In this document: positions 1 to 11,664 of the stretch, in pieces
How positions within the stretch are numbered: the stretch's first letter is position 1
How the letters are laid out: the number at the start of each line of letters is the position of its first letter
Assembly: GCA_008828725.1 (NCBI GenBank)
Contig: MEHQ01000323.1
Span: 62,001 to 126,000, forward strand
Direction of reading: 5' to 3'
Length of the DNA stretch: 64,000 bases
From: Saccharina japonica
Lineage: Eukaryota; Sar; Phaeophyceae; Laminariales; Laminariaceae
Position numbers and translations under genes: made by a program
Notes under the pieces: generated by a model
Database searches by the model: none
The model's input: only the letters and a program-made list of their open reading frames with translations
What the model was told of the DNA's origin: nothing

Positions 1-339
1 GCTTCGGTCGAAGCAATTACGCCGCCTGTTTAGGCAATCTTCACGGCCGAGGTCGCGGTGGAAGGCGTGGACGAAATCGCCCAGAACTCTTCCTGTGCCC
101 GTGTATATATGCAAGGAAGGTTTTCAGGGGCGGGAGATATCGGGATCGATCCTACAGACGGCGTAATCGGCCTCAGAAGTGTGCCTCAAAAATCAAAGAA
201 TCTTGTACAAAAACGCAGTCATTTGTTTCCTGCTGTATACGAGTACTCGTATTCATATTTTTCGAGAAAAATATTCGTTTTGAGCTGTAAAAAACAACTT
301 GTTTACAGTACAAGAAAAACGACCTGGAACCACATTTTC

Positions 340-475
340 AAACTTCAGCGACGAGGTCGCGCACCGTAGAGGCCACGGAATCGGCTGCCACTTTGCCACA
401 CTGCTGTGGGTGTGTCAAGAAGTATTTTGAGGGGCGGGAGATATCCGGATCGACGATATTGATGGAGCTGTGGTG
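340..475 (-). other. Possible minus-strand coding relic, with a decayed second copy at about 30-170
   Basis: Read on the minus strand, this stretch gives a peptide of ordinary composition starting DPDISRPSKYF and ending RDLVAEV before a stop. A diverged copy about 305 bp to the left (about 170 down to 30) begins with the same DPDISRP but then has a stop codon. The shared core on the plus strand is the GGGGCGGGAGATATC motif at 127-141 and 432-446. I do not recognise the family. It could be a decayed repeat-borne ORF rather than a cellular exon. Confidence 0.25.
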
Positions 476-648
476 GATTGCATATTTTCCCACAGGAAAA
501 AAACAGGGGTATTGTTGTTCCAGTTGTCGATTGCTGAAAGTAAATTTGGCCAAATCACGATTATTTTGTGGGCAGTGCAACACAGGTGTGATGGTTGTAT
601 TCAGCACCAATCTTCTAGAAAGACCCAGCGGCCTCTGATATGGATTTT

Positions 649-955
649 GTCAGCCAATCAGCTGCCGATTTCGTAATTCAAAATTGTTAGTCAGCAGCTA
701 GGCTGGCTGCATGGCTGGCAGGACTTCCTCGGGATTCTGACACGGCCACGACTGTCGGCAGCGCTCAGCACGCGACGGTGAGGACTCGGCGCGACATGAG
801 ACGCAGTGTCCCGATCATTATGCCTCGCACACTCTCTACCGATGCCGCGAGGCGGAACTGAAACGCTCTTGAACGGGAGACTCGCGAGAACATCATGACG
901 GTACTCGGAGTGAGCTGTGCTGTACCATTCTGAACGAAAATATAAGGACCATTGG
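649..955. repeat. Direct repeat R, copy 1
   Basis: About 307 bp, closely repeated at 1,775-2,085. Both copies run from a GTCAGCCAATCAGCTGCC-like start to ATAAGGACCATTGG. The two copies differ by scattered substitutions and small indels, so the duplication is not recent. No ORF is shared intact between them. Confidence 0.85.
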
Positions 956-981
956 CGAATAAATGTAGAGTTTAATTGGTT

Positions 982-1184
982 CTTACATTGCCGTCCGTTG
1001 TCACTGTTGCTGGGATTGCGGCGATCTCAGCGTGCGACGGCCAGGACTCGGCCGGGCATGAGACCGGGCATTCCACTGGTTGTGGCACCCACCCTCCCTA
1101 TCTATATGGGGCAAGGCTGGGCTGCAGCGCTCTGGATCGCGAGATCGTGATTATAGACAAACAGACTAACAGCATTTAATAATA
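982..1184. repeat. Direct repeat S, copy 1
   Basis: About 200 bp repeated at 2,281-2,482, starting CTTACATTGCCGTCCGTTG and ending TAACAGCATTTAATAAT. R and S occur in the same order in both copies, with different intervals, so the whole 649-2,482 interval is a rearranged tandem duplication. Confidence 0.85.
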
Positions 1185-1214
1185 CTAGCGGTACGGCCAC
1201 GGCTCCGCCCGTGG

Positions 1215-1765
1215 CGCTAGCCCTACCTTTCCAATAGTAGTATGTACTGCCTGGTATAGCAGTAGTCGTATGATGTGATGTACAACTCTGACAGGAAATG
1301 TAAGAACCATCGTGCGGGCCTGTATCGACGCGGGGGAGATCCGTTTCCGTCCAGGATTGATGGAGTTGTAGATGTATGGAAGGATCTCTGATCCGGGGAT
1401 GGGACACTATCTTCCCTGGGTGCGGCGGGACCTTGGCGTTGTCTTGAAGGGCAACTCGAGACACGCGCTGGCTCCATAAGCCATAAGCCCCAGCCAATCG
1501 CAATCAGCCGATTGGGGGGGGGTTTCCACATCTTGCGAGGCGGTATCGACCCGGGGGATGTCTGTTTTTCCCTCCGCGTTGTTGGAGATGTATATGCATG
1601 GAAGGATTCATGATGAGGGGATTGGACCCTATCGTCCCCGTGTGCCGATGGCTTCATGAGCCTCAGCCAATCAGTTATCAGCCGATGTGGGTGGGGTTTC
1701 CACACCGTGCGGGGCTGTGTCGACCCGGGGGGTCGTCTTTTTTGTCCTCTGTTGGTCGGAGTTGT
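1215..1765. repeat. Satellite A, locus 1 (GC-rich units of roughly 180-240 bp)
   Basis: Diverged tandem units share TTTCCACACCGTGCGGGGC, GTCGACCCGGGGG and CCAGCCAATCAG-like segments. The same family forms a much larger array at 57,870-59,650 and a short piece at 54,298-54,480. The long reading frames across it are produced by the repeat. No protein family is recognisable. Confidence 0.75.
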
Positions 1766-1774
1766 CGGATTCGG

Positions 1775-2085
1775 TCAACCAATCAGCTGCCGATTTCGTA
1801 ATTCAAAATTGTTACGATAGTCAGCAGCTAGGCTGGCTGCATGGCTGTCAGGACTTCCTCGGGATTGTGACATGGCCACGACTGTCGGCAGCGCTCAGCA
1901 CGCGACGGCCAGGACTCGGCGCGACATGAGACGCAATGTCCCGATCATTGTGTCTCGCACTCTCTGTGCCGATGCCGCAAGGCGGGACTGAAGCGCTCTG
2001 GATCGGGAGAAACGCGAGACCATGACGACGGTACTCGGAATGAGCTGTGCTGTACCATTCTGAACGAAAATATAAGGACCATTGG
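1775..2085. repeat. Direct repeat R, copy 2
   Basis: Second copy of the 649-955 repeat. It is followed by a run of about 20 T residues (2,091-2,111) that copy 1 lacks. Confidence 0.85.
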
Positions 2086-2280
2086 TGACATTGTTTTTTT
2101 TTTTTTTTTTTCCCCTTCTGGATTGGTAAAAATAAAGCTTACTCCCTGCACACTTCCACGCCTCACTGCGTGTCGTGTGTCAATTCACTCTATGCCCCCT
2201 CGGAAGTTTCAGCCCTTGCTGTATAGTACTCCAGAGACTTGAGCATGTTGACCCGACCTGACTGTGAAGTTCAATTTGCC

Positions 2281-2482
2281 CTTACATTGCCGTCCGTTGT
2301 CACTGTTGCTGGGATTGTGGCGATCTCAGCGCGCGAGGGCCAGGACTCGGCCGGGCATGAGACCGGGCATTCCACTGGTTGTGACACCCACCCTCCTTAT
2401 CTATGGGGCAAGGCTGGGCTGAAGCGCTCTGGATCGCGAGATCATGATTACAGACAGACAGACTAACAGCATTTAATAATAT
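2281..2482. repeat. Direct repeat S, copy 2
   Basis: Second copy of 982-1,184. The two copies differ at a modest number of positions, for example GTGACACCC against GTGGCACCC. Confidence 0.85.
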
Positions 2483-2579
2483 AGATATAGATGCATGTGT
2501 ATTTTTAATGTATGCGATTCCAGCAAAAACAGCTAATTCCCGTCATGTGCATAGAAACACTTTTTGCTCGTGGAGAGTT

Positions 2580-2665
2580 TGGGCCCCGGGTACCCACCTG
2601 TTCGACAGGTACCCTTGGACGAGTACCCGGCTGCTAAACGCCCACCAGGGTACCCGCCCAAAATG
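2580..2665. repeat. GGTACCCGG-rich degenerate repeat
   Basis: Several copies of GGTACCCG, ACGAGTACCCGG and AGGGTACCCGCC lie within 90 bp. The same low-complexity family recurs at about 7,260-7,640 and 19,800-19,975. No coding potential was seen here. Confidence 0.5.
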
Positions 2666-2681
2666 TAGTAAATACTCTCAT

Positions 2682-3179
2682 CTATAGGGACCGGAGCGGG
2701 ACGCGTCGGGCAACAGCTCTAAAAAACCTCTGGTGTATACTCAGCTGTACAGCGCAGAATAGCCGTGATGACTCCTTGCGTACTATTGTGTGCACTCTGC
2801 TCTCCAGCACAACAAGATGTAACTGTGTGTGCCCTGCGTACTCATTTGTTGTGTATTGTATGTGTTCTGTGCTATGCTGTCCGTACCGTTCTGTGGTCAC
2901 TTCTGTTGTATGTGTGTACTCTGGGTGTTGTCTGTTTGTACCATTTTTTGTACTAAACTCTTTATACTCTATGTACCCATCTTGATAGTGCTGATGTAGC
3001 AGTATCCTGTAAAGGAGGGCCTGCTCAGGGTCATCCATTTCGAACGAATAACGAAAGTCACGATTTGTGACATTTATTAAAGGGAAGCGGCCAAAAAAAG
3101 GTATACCTGGTCTGTTTGCGGCCAAAAGCAGGTACATACTTAAGCGCAAGTAAAAAACGCACTCTACGTGCCCTGCCAT
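2682..3179 (-). CDS. Uncharacterised minus-strand ORF, doubtful
   Basis: An open frame of 165 codons. The central part is of ordinary composition (for example MDDPEQALLYRILLHQHYQ), while the carboxyl part is rich in Arg and Leu. Its first 30 codons lie in the tandem repeat that begins near 3,073, so the start codon is repeat-derived. No domain, signal peptide or membrane segment was recognised. I regard it as a chance ORF unless transcript data show otherwise. Confidence 0.15.
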   Translation of the reverse strand: MAGHVECVFYLRLSMYLLLAANRPGIPFFGRFPLINVTNRDFRYSFEMDDPEQALLYRILLHQHYQDGYIEYKEFSTKNGTNRQHPEYTHTTEVTTERYGQHSTEHIQYTTNEYAGHTQLHLVVLESRVHTIVRKESSRLFCAVQLSIHQRFFRAVARRVPLRSL

Positions 3180-3697
3180 TGGTCAAAAACTCGTTGTACC
3201 TGTTTTTGCCTCTTTGAAGCCCAGGTACACCTGATTTTGTCTACTCTGCTTGACTTTCACCTTTTTTTTGTGGTTTGTAAGCCCTTCATAGTTCCACCCT
3301 ATGCCCCCTATACAAATGCCGACGTACGCGGAGACCCCCTTCCCCCTTCACACCTCGCACCACACGCCACTCGAGCGAGACACTTATTATGTGCCTGAAC
3401 ACCTCCGCCGAAATCATACGAGATAAAAGGCTCCCCTTCGGGATTGTGGTTGACTTGGAATACCAGGGGTGTCGCAAGCTGAGAAGGGAGAATACTTCAG
3501 CAGGCGTTCGTTCCTCGTACTATTAATAGCAGCTACTCGTATACGTAGCCACCGGGCGAGCACGAAAAGCATAAAAAAAACTCTACTTTGCGTTGTAAGG
3601 AAAGGCAGGTTCGTGGGGTGCGTTTTGAACTTGATTTTAGTATGTACCTGTTTTTGGCCCCGAACGGACCAGGTGTACCTGTTTTTGGCCGTTGCCC
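3073..3697. repeat. Tandem direct repeat T, copy 1 (period about 625-640 bp)
   Basis: Begins TTTATTAAAGGG and includes GGTATACCTGGTC, a CCTGCCATTGGTC segment, a TTTCACCTTTTTTTTGTG run and a GCAGCTACTCGTATACGTAGC palindrome-like stretch. Matching landmarks recur 627-636 bp downstream (for example 3,171 against 3,798, and 3,479 against 4,115). Substitutions are scattered. Confidence 0.85.
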
Positions 3698-3770
3698 TTT
3701 ATTAAAGGGTAGCAGCCAAAAAAAGGTATACCTGGTCCGTTTGCGGCCAAAAACAGGTACATACTTAAAA
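3643..3770. repeat. Hairpin-forming inverted repeat at the junction of the T copies
   Basis: TGTACCTGTTTTTGGCC on the left is matched by GGCCAAAAACAGGTACA on the right, and GGACCAGGTGTACC by GGTATACCTGGTCC. The centre is CCCTTTATTAAAGGG. The arms are about 60 bp with few mismatches. It sits at the boundary between T copies 1 and 2. Confidence 0.7.
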
Positions 3771-4340
3771 TTAAATAAAAAATGCACTTCACGTGCCCTG
3801 CCATTCGTCCATAACACTTTGTACCTGTTTTTGCCTCTTTAAAACCCAGGTATACCTGATTTTTTCTACTCTGCTCAACTTTCACCTTTTTTTGTCGTTT
3901 TTAAGCCAATCAGAGGCCCTTCATAGTTCCACCCTATGCCCCCTAAACAAATGCCGACGTACGCGGAGACCCTCTTCTCCCTTCGCACCTCGCACTACAC
4001 GCCACTCGAGCGACACACACACACATCTGCCTGCATACCTCCGCCGAAATAATACGAGATAGAAGACTCCCCTTCGGGGTTGTGGTTGACGTGGAATACC
4101 AGGGGTGTCGCAAACTGAGAAGAGAGAATACAGCAGCAGACGTTCGTTCCTCGTACTATTAATAGCAGCTACTCGTATACGTAGCCACCGGGCGAGAACG
4201 AAGAACATGAAAAACTCTACTTTGTGTTGCAAGGAACGGCAGGTTCGTGGGGTGCGTTTAAAACTTGATTTTAGCATGTACCTGTTTTTGGCCCCGAACG
4301 GACCAGGTGCACCTGGTTTCGGCCGCTGCCCTTCATTAAA
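3698..4340. repeat. Tandem direct repeat T, copy 2
   Basis: Second unit of the roughly 630-bp tandem repeat, ending near a third CCCTTCATTAAA boundary. The window from here to 4,929 holds no further repeat or gene that I can support. Confidence 0.8.
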
Positions 4341-4929
4341 TCATAATGGAACAATATCACGGTTCGTGATTTTTTAGGTATGTCACACCGTTCAGGTCGC
4401 GGTTGGCGACTTTTTTTCAAATCTAAGAATATTTATAATCCTCTAGTCTTTGCGAGTGGTGCGCGAGCGGGGCCGATCCAAGCTGGGCCCTTGATACATT
4501 TTCAAGCCACAGGCCGAATGCCGACATAGCCTGTGATCTTCAATCTCCCGCGCCGCCGGTGTGGCCCGGCGGGCGAAATGCCAAGATCACGTGTCATCTG
4601 CCCGGCCTCGGCCGTATTCCCGGAATGTTTTGCTTCGTTTTTGTTTGCACTGTGCCGCCTCTTCCTCGAGGTTTCCAGGCCGCAACGTGCTCGTTCACCA
4701 GCGCCCAGCGGTTGCTTTGAAGAGCCGCTTGCTGTCCACAATCGGTGTACACAGCAGAGTCAGCGGTATACTCCTATACTATTTCAGTCTTCGGATATAC
4801 CGCCGGGTTGCGTGGATTATACACGAAATACTGTTGGATATCGGGATGGAGGCTTGTTTCGACCCAAAAACGTAGCAGGCTATTCGAAACTACCACCCTA
4901 AATATTTTCAAAACAGGACGAGATCAAAA

Positions 4930-5506
4930 TAGAGTAGGCACAATGGACGTAAGATCAACTATACCTTTGACTGCCACAAATTCACTAGCATGCCATTCAC
5001 TGCTGCAGGCGATGTCCGCATATATTATAGCTACGTACTGGACGTTTTATTAGCGTGGACGGGTTATCCGGTTTTCCAGTTAAACCGGTGTTTTTATCCG
5101 GTTAACCTCACCTCGAAAACCTCCAGTTTTTCTTTAAAAAAAACGGCTAATCACAGACGCCTGCTGGTTTTCCAAAAACCGGTTTGACCGTTTTGTTTTG
5201 TTATCCTGTGCCCATCTTTACTGACAATACGCCCAGAAAACCTTCAAGGACAAGAATGACCCAGCCCAAAACTAGCCACATGGTGCTCTAGAGTAGTACC
5301 TTATACTGAGTTATACATTCGTATATACCGATGTACGTGTGTTCAAAATAGGGCCAGGATTTGATTCAGATACGTACGACGTCAACATCTACGAACATAT
5401 CATAGTGTCAGCGTCCCACTCGTCTTCAACTCTGGGAATATTCGGATAGAAGTTGTAACATTGACAAAGTGTAAAATCTAGCAATTAGGGATTTATGATG
5501 TTGCTT
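4930..5506 (+). repeat. Left arm of a 577-bp apparently perfect inverted repeat
   Basis: Every base compared between this arm and the reverse complement of 5,514-6,090 matches, and the arms are equal in length, so any position p pairs with 11,020 minus p. The arm contains an ACCGGTT-rich patch (5,065-5,200) related to sequence near 7,065-7,160. No transposase or terminal motif was seen. Confidence 0.95.
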
Positions 5507-5513
5507 TGGTCAT
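5507..5513. other. 7-nt spacer of the inverted repeat
   Basis: TGGTCAT separates the two arms. A transcript through the region would fold into a hairpin with a 577-bp stem. Confidence 0.9.
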
Positions 5514-6090
5514 AAGCAACATCATAAATCCCTAATTGCTAGATTTTACACTTTGTCAATGTTACAACTTCTATCCGAATATTCCCAGAGTTGAAGACGA
5601 GTGGGACGCTGACACTATGATATGTTCGTAGATGTTGACGTCGTACGTATCTGAATCAAATCCTGGCCCTATTTTGAACACACGTACATCGGTATATACG
5701 AATGTATAACTCAGTATAAGGTACTACTCTAGAGCACCATGTGGCTAGTTTTGGGCTGGGTCATTCTTGTCCTTGAAGGTTTTCTGGGCGTATTGTCAGT
5801 AAAGATGGGCACAGGATAACAAAACAAAACGGTCAAACCGGTTTTTGGAAAACCAGCAGGCGTCTGTGATTAGCCGTTTTTTTTAAAGAAAAACTGGAGG
5901 TTTTCGAGGTGAGGTTAACCGGATAAAAACACCGGTTTAACTGGAAAACCGGATAACCCGTCCACGCTAATAAAACGTCCAGTACGTAGCTATAATATAT
6001 GCGGACATCGCCTGCAGCAGTGAATGGCATGCTAGTGAATTTGTGGCAGTCAAAGGTATAGTTGATCTTACGTCCATTGTGCCTACTCTA
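5514..6090 (-). repeat. Right arm of the 577-bp inverted repeat
   Basis: Reverse complement of 4,930-5,506. Homology stops abruptly after 6,090: the sequences outside the arms (AAAA at 4,926-4,929 against GAAC at 6,091-6,094) do not match. Confidence 0.95.
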
Positions 6091-6224
6091 GAACGTATTG
6101 GTACAAAATACTGCAGCCTGAAATTCGGTGGATCCAATGCGGCACAACCGTCACCCTGCACACCAAACACTCACACACCGAACACACACAACCCATCTCT
6201 GCTCTGCTGCTCGCAAGTAGACAG

Positions 6225-6329
6225 AAGGTGGTTGTCGTCGATGACGTGGATGCGGCAAATGACGCCAGCAGTAGCTCGTTCGTTCCGGACCTTGATTTGG
6301 ACCGTGCGGATGCAAAGGCGCTGCCGTGA
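6225..6329 (+). CDS. Possible terminal exon encoding an acidic tail
   Basis: Following an acceptor-like GTAGACAG, 34 codons run from KVVVVDDVDAAND to RADAKALP and end at a TGA. The composition (Asp, Ala, Val and Ser rich) and the absence of internal stops look like the carboxyl end of a soluble protein. No upstream exon can be identified, because the large inverted repeat lies immediately to the left. The 6,090-6,500 region is also open on other frames, so the call is tentative. Confidence 0.35.
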   Translation, partial: KVVVVDDVDAANDASSSSFVPDLDLDRADAKALP

Positions 6330-8150
6330 ATTGGAGTTGAACATATCAGTTGTTGGCGTTTTTTTCCTTTACACTGCAGCTTGCAGTGTTCGCATGAGTC
6401 GCCATTGCACAGCTGTAGTGAAGAATTTACACGGCTGTGTTCATCGCAGGAAGACGTTAAGTAAGCTGCTCCAGGGAAGGGTAGAAATATCCTGAGTGTG
6501 ATTGGCATGGTTTCTGGCGGTGCATTATCTTGAAGTGATGAGCACTATTAAATGTGTTATTACTAAGACGTGTTGGAGGTAGTGATTTTTAACCGTTGGA
6601 GCATTTTCGACATGCAGTTTTCTTTTTGCAACATTTAATTTCCAGTTCAACTCGCTAAAATATTCTTCCGAACAAAACCCGTGTTCAGAGGCTTGTTCCC
6701 TTGACCTCGCGGTCCCTTTTCCTCACCGGTTCATGCCTTTGTTTACAGTCCGCGCGGGTTTGGTTAATTTTTGTATTGCCGATGTTCAAGCCGGGTCAGG
6801 TAGACGAACGAGCAGGGCGGCCGTTGCTTGTACTCGCCGCACGACGTTTTCCCTGATGGTTTGTGTAGCTTCGGGAACGTGGAGTGTGCGAATCTGATTT
6901 TAGTGGCTTCTCTGGCAACTGACGTCCCTCTTTTTAAATACTATCTTTCGATTCGATCAATATCAATACGCTTAGTATTTGTTCTATCTCGAAGAGTTGC
7001 ATTTGCTTACATAATCAATTCAGCACTCAAGAGTACCAGGTACACAACAAGGGTGCAAATCGAAACGAAACCGGTTTTCCGTATTATGAATGCTTCAACG
7101 TGTTTAAACCAGTTAGACCTGTTGTCGGTTAACCGGTTTCAACCGGCCGAAATAAAACGATTTAACCAGTGTTTGTTTTCGATAGTACCGCCTCTTGTCC
7201 GGTTTTCGGTTTACCGAATTTGCCATCTGGTGCCCACCTATAATTGTCAAGTCATGCTGGCCTTAGGGGCACGTTGCGAACCGAACCGGGTACCCGGCAT
7301 TTGTGGTGTTTTTGTTTTGTTTTGTTTTCACGTGTACCAGCCACTGGAACCCGAAAGGTATGTTGAGCTGGATCGTTTGCTCGTTAGAAGGGTTCTGGAG
7401 ATACTTGCAGTCAATTCTGACCACATGGACCAGGTGCTACCTGGGTACCCGGGTCGGTCCGAAAAACCTGGCGGGTGTTGGGTCGGACCCGGCATCGGTG
7501 ACGACTAGTTCTCGTCCGGGTAAACCCGCTGGGCACTCGGATAGTAAACGAACGGGTACTACCCCTAAAATGGTTACTGGTATTTTAGTATCTCTGCCTT
7601 CGTTCGGGGGGGCAAACTTGATGGCCTCACGTTTCCACAATATGCCCGGCGAATGTGATTGATCATATTCCGAGCCATCTCAAAACACGAATGTACCCCC
7701 TCGGCTCTCGAGCGCCAGAGATTAACAATCGACATGGGGTCATTTTTTTCATGCATGCAACTGCTCCGCTGCTACAAGGGCAAAACAAATCGCTGATTTA
7801 CGTTTCACATATCTTGTGTTATCTATCGCATTTTCCTGTATTGCTGTTTAGTTAGACAGATATGTAACCCTTTTCGCATTCTGGGCCCCATCGTGACCGC
7901 GTGATAGGTACTTGCAAGACTCTTCAATGACACTTCACGGCTGTTAAAATTACCTGATTTTTCGTCTGTTTCACGTACTGCTGTTCAGCAAACAGTGTGA
8001 TGCTTCTTACAAATATCTTCGCCACATCGCCAAACATGAGAGGTACCGGCAAGGGTATGTAGAGTGGCGCTGCGTATACCCAGCAGTACTATAGGGCAAT
8101 ATATTTTCGTCGCTTTGCCGCAACACGTAGCGATTTTGGTGTTTCATTTT
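6330..8150. other. No gene supported; ACCGGTT and GGTACCCGG-rich patches
   Basis: Open frames up to 226 codons exist here but lack protein-like composition. From 7,060 to 7,200 the sequence is full of ACCGGTT-like words shared with the arms of the inverted repeat. From 7,260 to 7,640 it contains GGTACCCGGG words shared with 2,580 and 19,800. Confidence 0.4.
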
Positions 8151-8164
8151 CAATCAAGTACGCG

Positions 8165-8440
8165 CTAGTGCTACTGACATTCCCCGATCAAGACGTAATT
8201 TGTGTCCTTGCGGTCGACCTTTGACTAGCATCCGTGCTCAAGACTACTGGAGTGTTTAGCTGTGAAGGTTATCATACACAACAGTGCGCGTGGGGGCTCA
8301 CTCGTTAATTTTGCCATACCAGGGTATTATATACTCGGAGAATCACGTCAGGCTGAAGAAACTGTGCGCCCCAACGCGAGAGCGCGAGAGGTACCGGCAG
8401 GTATTATCAGTTGCTCTACACCAGCGATATTGTTGTTGTT
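8165..8440. repeat. Dispersed repeat D, copy 1
   Basis: Contains CTTGCGGTCGAC, CTCAAGAC, GAGTGTTTAGCTGTGAAGG, an AATGCGCGTGG-like core and TCACTCGTTAATTTTGCCATA. The same series of words, diverged, recurs several times at 12,830-13,520. The repeat carries no recognisable protein. Confidence 0.55.
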
Positions 8441-8449
8441 GTCTTCACA

Positions 8450-10690
8450 TTAAACTCGGTTCAGTTGCTAATCCCTATAGTCTAATCTAGCAAGATCACA
8501 GCCCGTGGTCACAAAAGTGCTAGAGCCATCAGAGAATCCTAAAGAACACGCACACTTAGCAGGGAAAGGATACACAAGTCCGAAAAGGTACACCTGAAAT
8601 CCCTACAGCATGTGATGCGTGTCCAAAACTGAACTACACGCCCGCAATCTCCATTCGACTACAGCAGCATCGTCCCCCCCCCCCCCCCTCCCACTCTTTA
8701 CCAATGAATTTGCCGACTACAGCGTAACTACTGTCTGAAGTGCTGTCTGTACAAAAACACACGGTAGGCGTGGGAACAAGATGGAGCACGCAGCTGCTGT
8801 CTGAAGTGCTGCCAGAATGACAGTCCGCGGGCACACAGTGAAAAATAACAGCCAACCAAAGCCATCAGTTCAATTGACAATTACCCGAATCTATCCTGAA
8901 CGTCTGTGTTAGCCACAGCATTATAAACATCGACACTGATTAGGAATCGTTTCGCATTGAAGGGGTCTTCCATGAGGCAGACACAAAATTAAGGCACCCG
9001 GGGTATCCGCGCCATCTCTGCTGCGTCTCTCTACAAAACCAGTGACGTCATACACACAGACCCAATATCAACATTCAGTGGGGAAAAAAACAAATTGTTG
9101 TAAAAAAAAATAATGTTTGTCCGTCCTTTCCGCGGGTCGATGTTGCCCGTATGCTCCGGTGTCTCGCTGCTCCGGCGAGATGCTCCGGCGCCGCTGCTCG
9201 CGCGCTGCTCCGGTGCCGCTCTGGCCAGTCCTTGGACGACCACACTCGACCGGCTCCGTCTGTACACGCTCTCGTTGCGGTCCTTCCCAGTCGGTTCCTC
9301 GCTTTCTCCCTTGTTGCACTCAGGGTGCTTGGTCTGGGAAATAAAAATTCTCGCGCCTAAGGGGTCAACCAGCCCAGTCTTCAGCTCGTCGCCACACGCT
9401 CCCCATTCCTTTGGTGGCGTAGCCAGGTTACTGAGACAGTTCAGCTCCCTCTAGCAAACACCCCTAGGGCCGTGTACGTAGTGTCCGTCCACCTTCCTGA
9501 TGGCGTCTGCCTCCGCGCACAAAAGTGAGATAGACATTGCTGTCTACACCGCTGCGCACGCTTCGCGGCGGGTGCGCAGCAGCAAGAAGGTATCGGTCCG
9601 CTTGAGGGTGAATCTAGCCTTGCTTTCTGCGTACGAACACTTTTCGGCAAAACTCTAACTTGACCGACGCGGGAAGCACGCCCGGAGACGCTGGTCGAGG
9701 TTTGAGCTCGATCCGAGCACTGTAGCTCGCGTGACACGCGCTCAAAGTTTGTTCCGGGCGGAGTGGATATTAATATTTCCGAGGGTTCTCAGCATAGGAC
9801 CCTGTTTTTATTTTATTCGTACGTTTTTGTGTGTTTCTCGCCCGGAGCAAGGGGAGAAACACAAGAACAGCAACAACACCGCAGAGAGCGTGCTTAAAGT
9901 ACAACATACAAACCTGCCGCCCATCAGCATCAGCAGGCATTGCACCATGCATGCACGTGCCGCAGATCCGTGCTGTAACGTGGCGAGTTGCTTTTGTCCA
10001 ACCCTGCGATCTTCCGAATCGTTGTACCTGCAGATCGATGCTCATGTATGAATCTCTCCGCTGTCCGAGAATGTAAGCAGCGTTTGTTGAAAAAAAGCCT
10101 GGAAGTCTACACGTTTCGGACAGTTTGGTACATCACTGCTGTGCGCCTCGGAAAACAGATCTCTGTGCTGTGCTTTTTTTTTTGCTACGGGCACGTTGTG
10201 TTTTTCATACGTAGCAGCCAGCAATCCGTCCCTAAACCTCACCACCACCACTGCGCTGCTGCTTTCTGTTGCTGTTGATGGGCTTCATGTGTCATGCGTA
10301 TGCCCATCATGCTGCTTGCCGACGCATGCGATGATACCAGTTTTCGGGTGGTCTGGCTCTAGAATCGATTATATTTTTTCTGGCAAGTAGTCACGTAACA
10401 TGTAGCGTCCGACTTCCCGACTTGAATATAAAACGTGAGTTCAACTCCCGGACATTTTCTGTTTATCTTTTTTTGGCATGCAGGTAAAGAGTACCAGGTA
10501 CAGCTGCATCGACCCCCCCCCCCGCCCTCCAAATACATTCGTGGTCAATGGTCAAATGACTACGTTTTTTTCATTGCCTTTTTGTTTGGTAGAAGAGCTT
10601 TATCCCTTTCAACAAAAATACTCAAGAATATCTGCCATCACACGTCACTGGCACGCAAGGGTATTAGAGCCCTCTGTATTCGTACAGCGT
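8450..10690. other. No gene supported
   Basis: Several medium ORFs on both strands (9,031-9,454 and 9,441-10,278) overlap one another and have Arg/Ser/Cys-rich composition typical of chance frames in GC-rich DNA. There is a C-run at 8,674-8,688 and another at 10,513-10,523. Nothing else stands out. Confidence 0.4.
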
Positions 10691-10693
10691 TTA

Positions 10694-11473
10694 GGCCGTT
10701 TCCTATGCGATTAATTTTTGAGCTTCAGATTATGGCCCAATCGATTTTTCAGAGACCTAGTTAGTTAATCGAAGCAGTCTTCTTATGCGAGAAAACACGG
10801 ATTTGTTGTACGTCCAGATATTTGAGCAAACGGCGAGACCAACTGCTGTGGTCATGGTCTGGCGCCGCGAAGAGACGCGCCAAGTGCGCTGTCCTGGGCG
10901 TAGGACCCAAGCGTCGGAAGCCATGCTGGCTGCCTCTGGTCTGGCGGCGACGCGCCGAGTGCGCCCGAGTGGACCTGTCTTAGTGTTTTGTATATTGACA
11001 CAACAAAGCATCCGAGCGTTGACTGACTGTACTGCTGCTGCGGCTGCTGCTGTAAAGTCTACAAGTACGGAGAGGCGCGCGCCGAGTGCGCTTCCCTTCG
11101 TCTCTAGGCCCGATTCCGCGCCTGCCGACTGCAGTTTGGCGACTGAGAGACGCACCGATCGCCGGCTGCGTGTCGGACGCGAGGCAACGTCGCTGTGCCA
11201 CCATCCAACTCATCGATCGGGTTGCCGCTGCTGCTTGCTTGCTGCGTGGATTACATCTCGAATTTAGAGCTATGCGATTTTTTTATTTGAAAATCGGATG
11301 ACCCAAGTCGTCGGATTTTTGGCCAAAATCTGACAACTTGGGCCATCAGATTCTCGAATCGGAAAAATTCCGGTCATATTTTGCACAATCGGACTGCATA
11401 GGACAGTGCTTTCGTTTTTGAGATCGAAAAATACAAACCTGGAGCTCTAAATTGAACCGCATAGGAAACGGCC
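10694..11473. mobile_element. PIF/Harbinger-type MITE, 780 bp
   Basis: The ends are inverted copies of GGCCGTTTCCTATGCG (16 of 16), continuing imperfectly through ...GAGCTTCAG against ...GAGCTCCAG. Each end is flanked by TTA (10,691-10,693 and 11,474-11,476), the 3-bp target duplication characteristic of PIF/Harbinger DNA transposons, whose ends often begin GGCC or GGG. No transposase ORF is present, so the element is non-autonomous. The interior carries AATCGGA-rich words and short ORFs without domains. Related termini may occur at 21,594 and 38,526. Confidence 0.75.
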
Positions 11474-11664
11474 TTAGCATATAGTTGTTTCTTTAATGAG
11501 ACATTTTAAACTGTTACCATAGTGGACACTGATGGCCCATATTAACGGAGACAGCAAAAAAGACAATTTGGAAAATAAAATTCAGTTTGGATTTGATTTC
11601 GCAAAACAAAACTGGTTTGCGTCCTAGAATAGTGAATTGCTTGTTCAAATACTTCTGAATTTAA

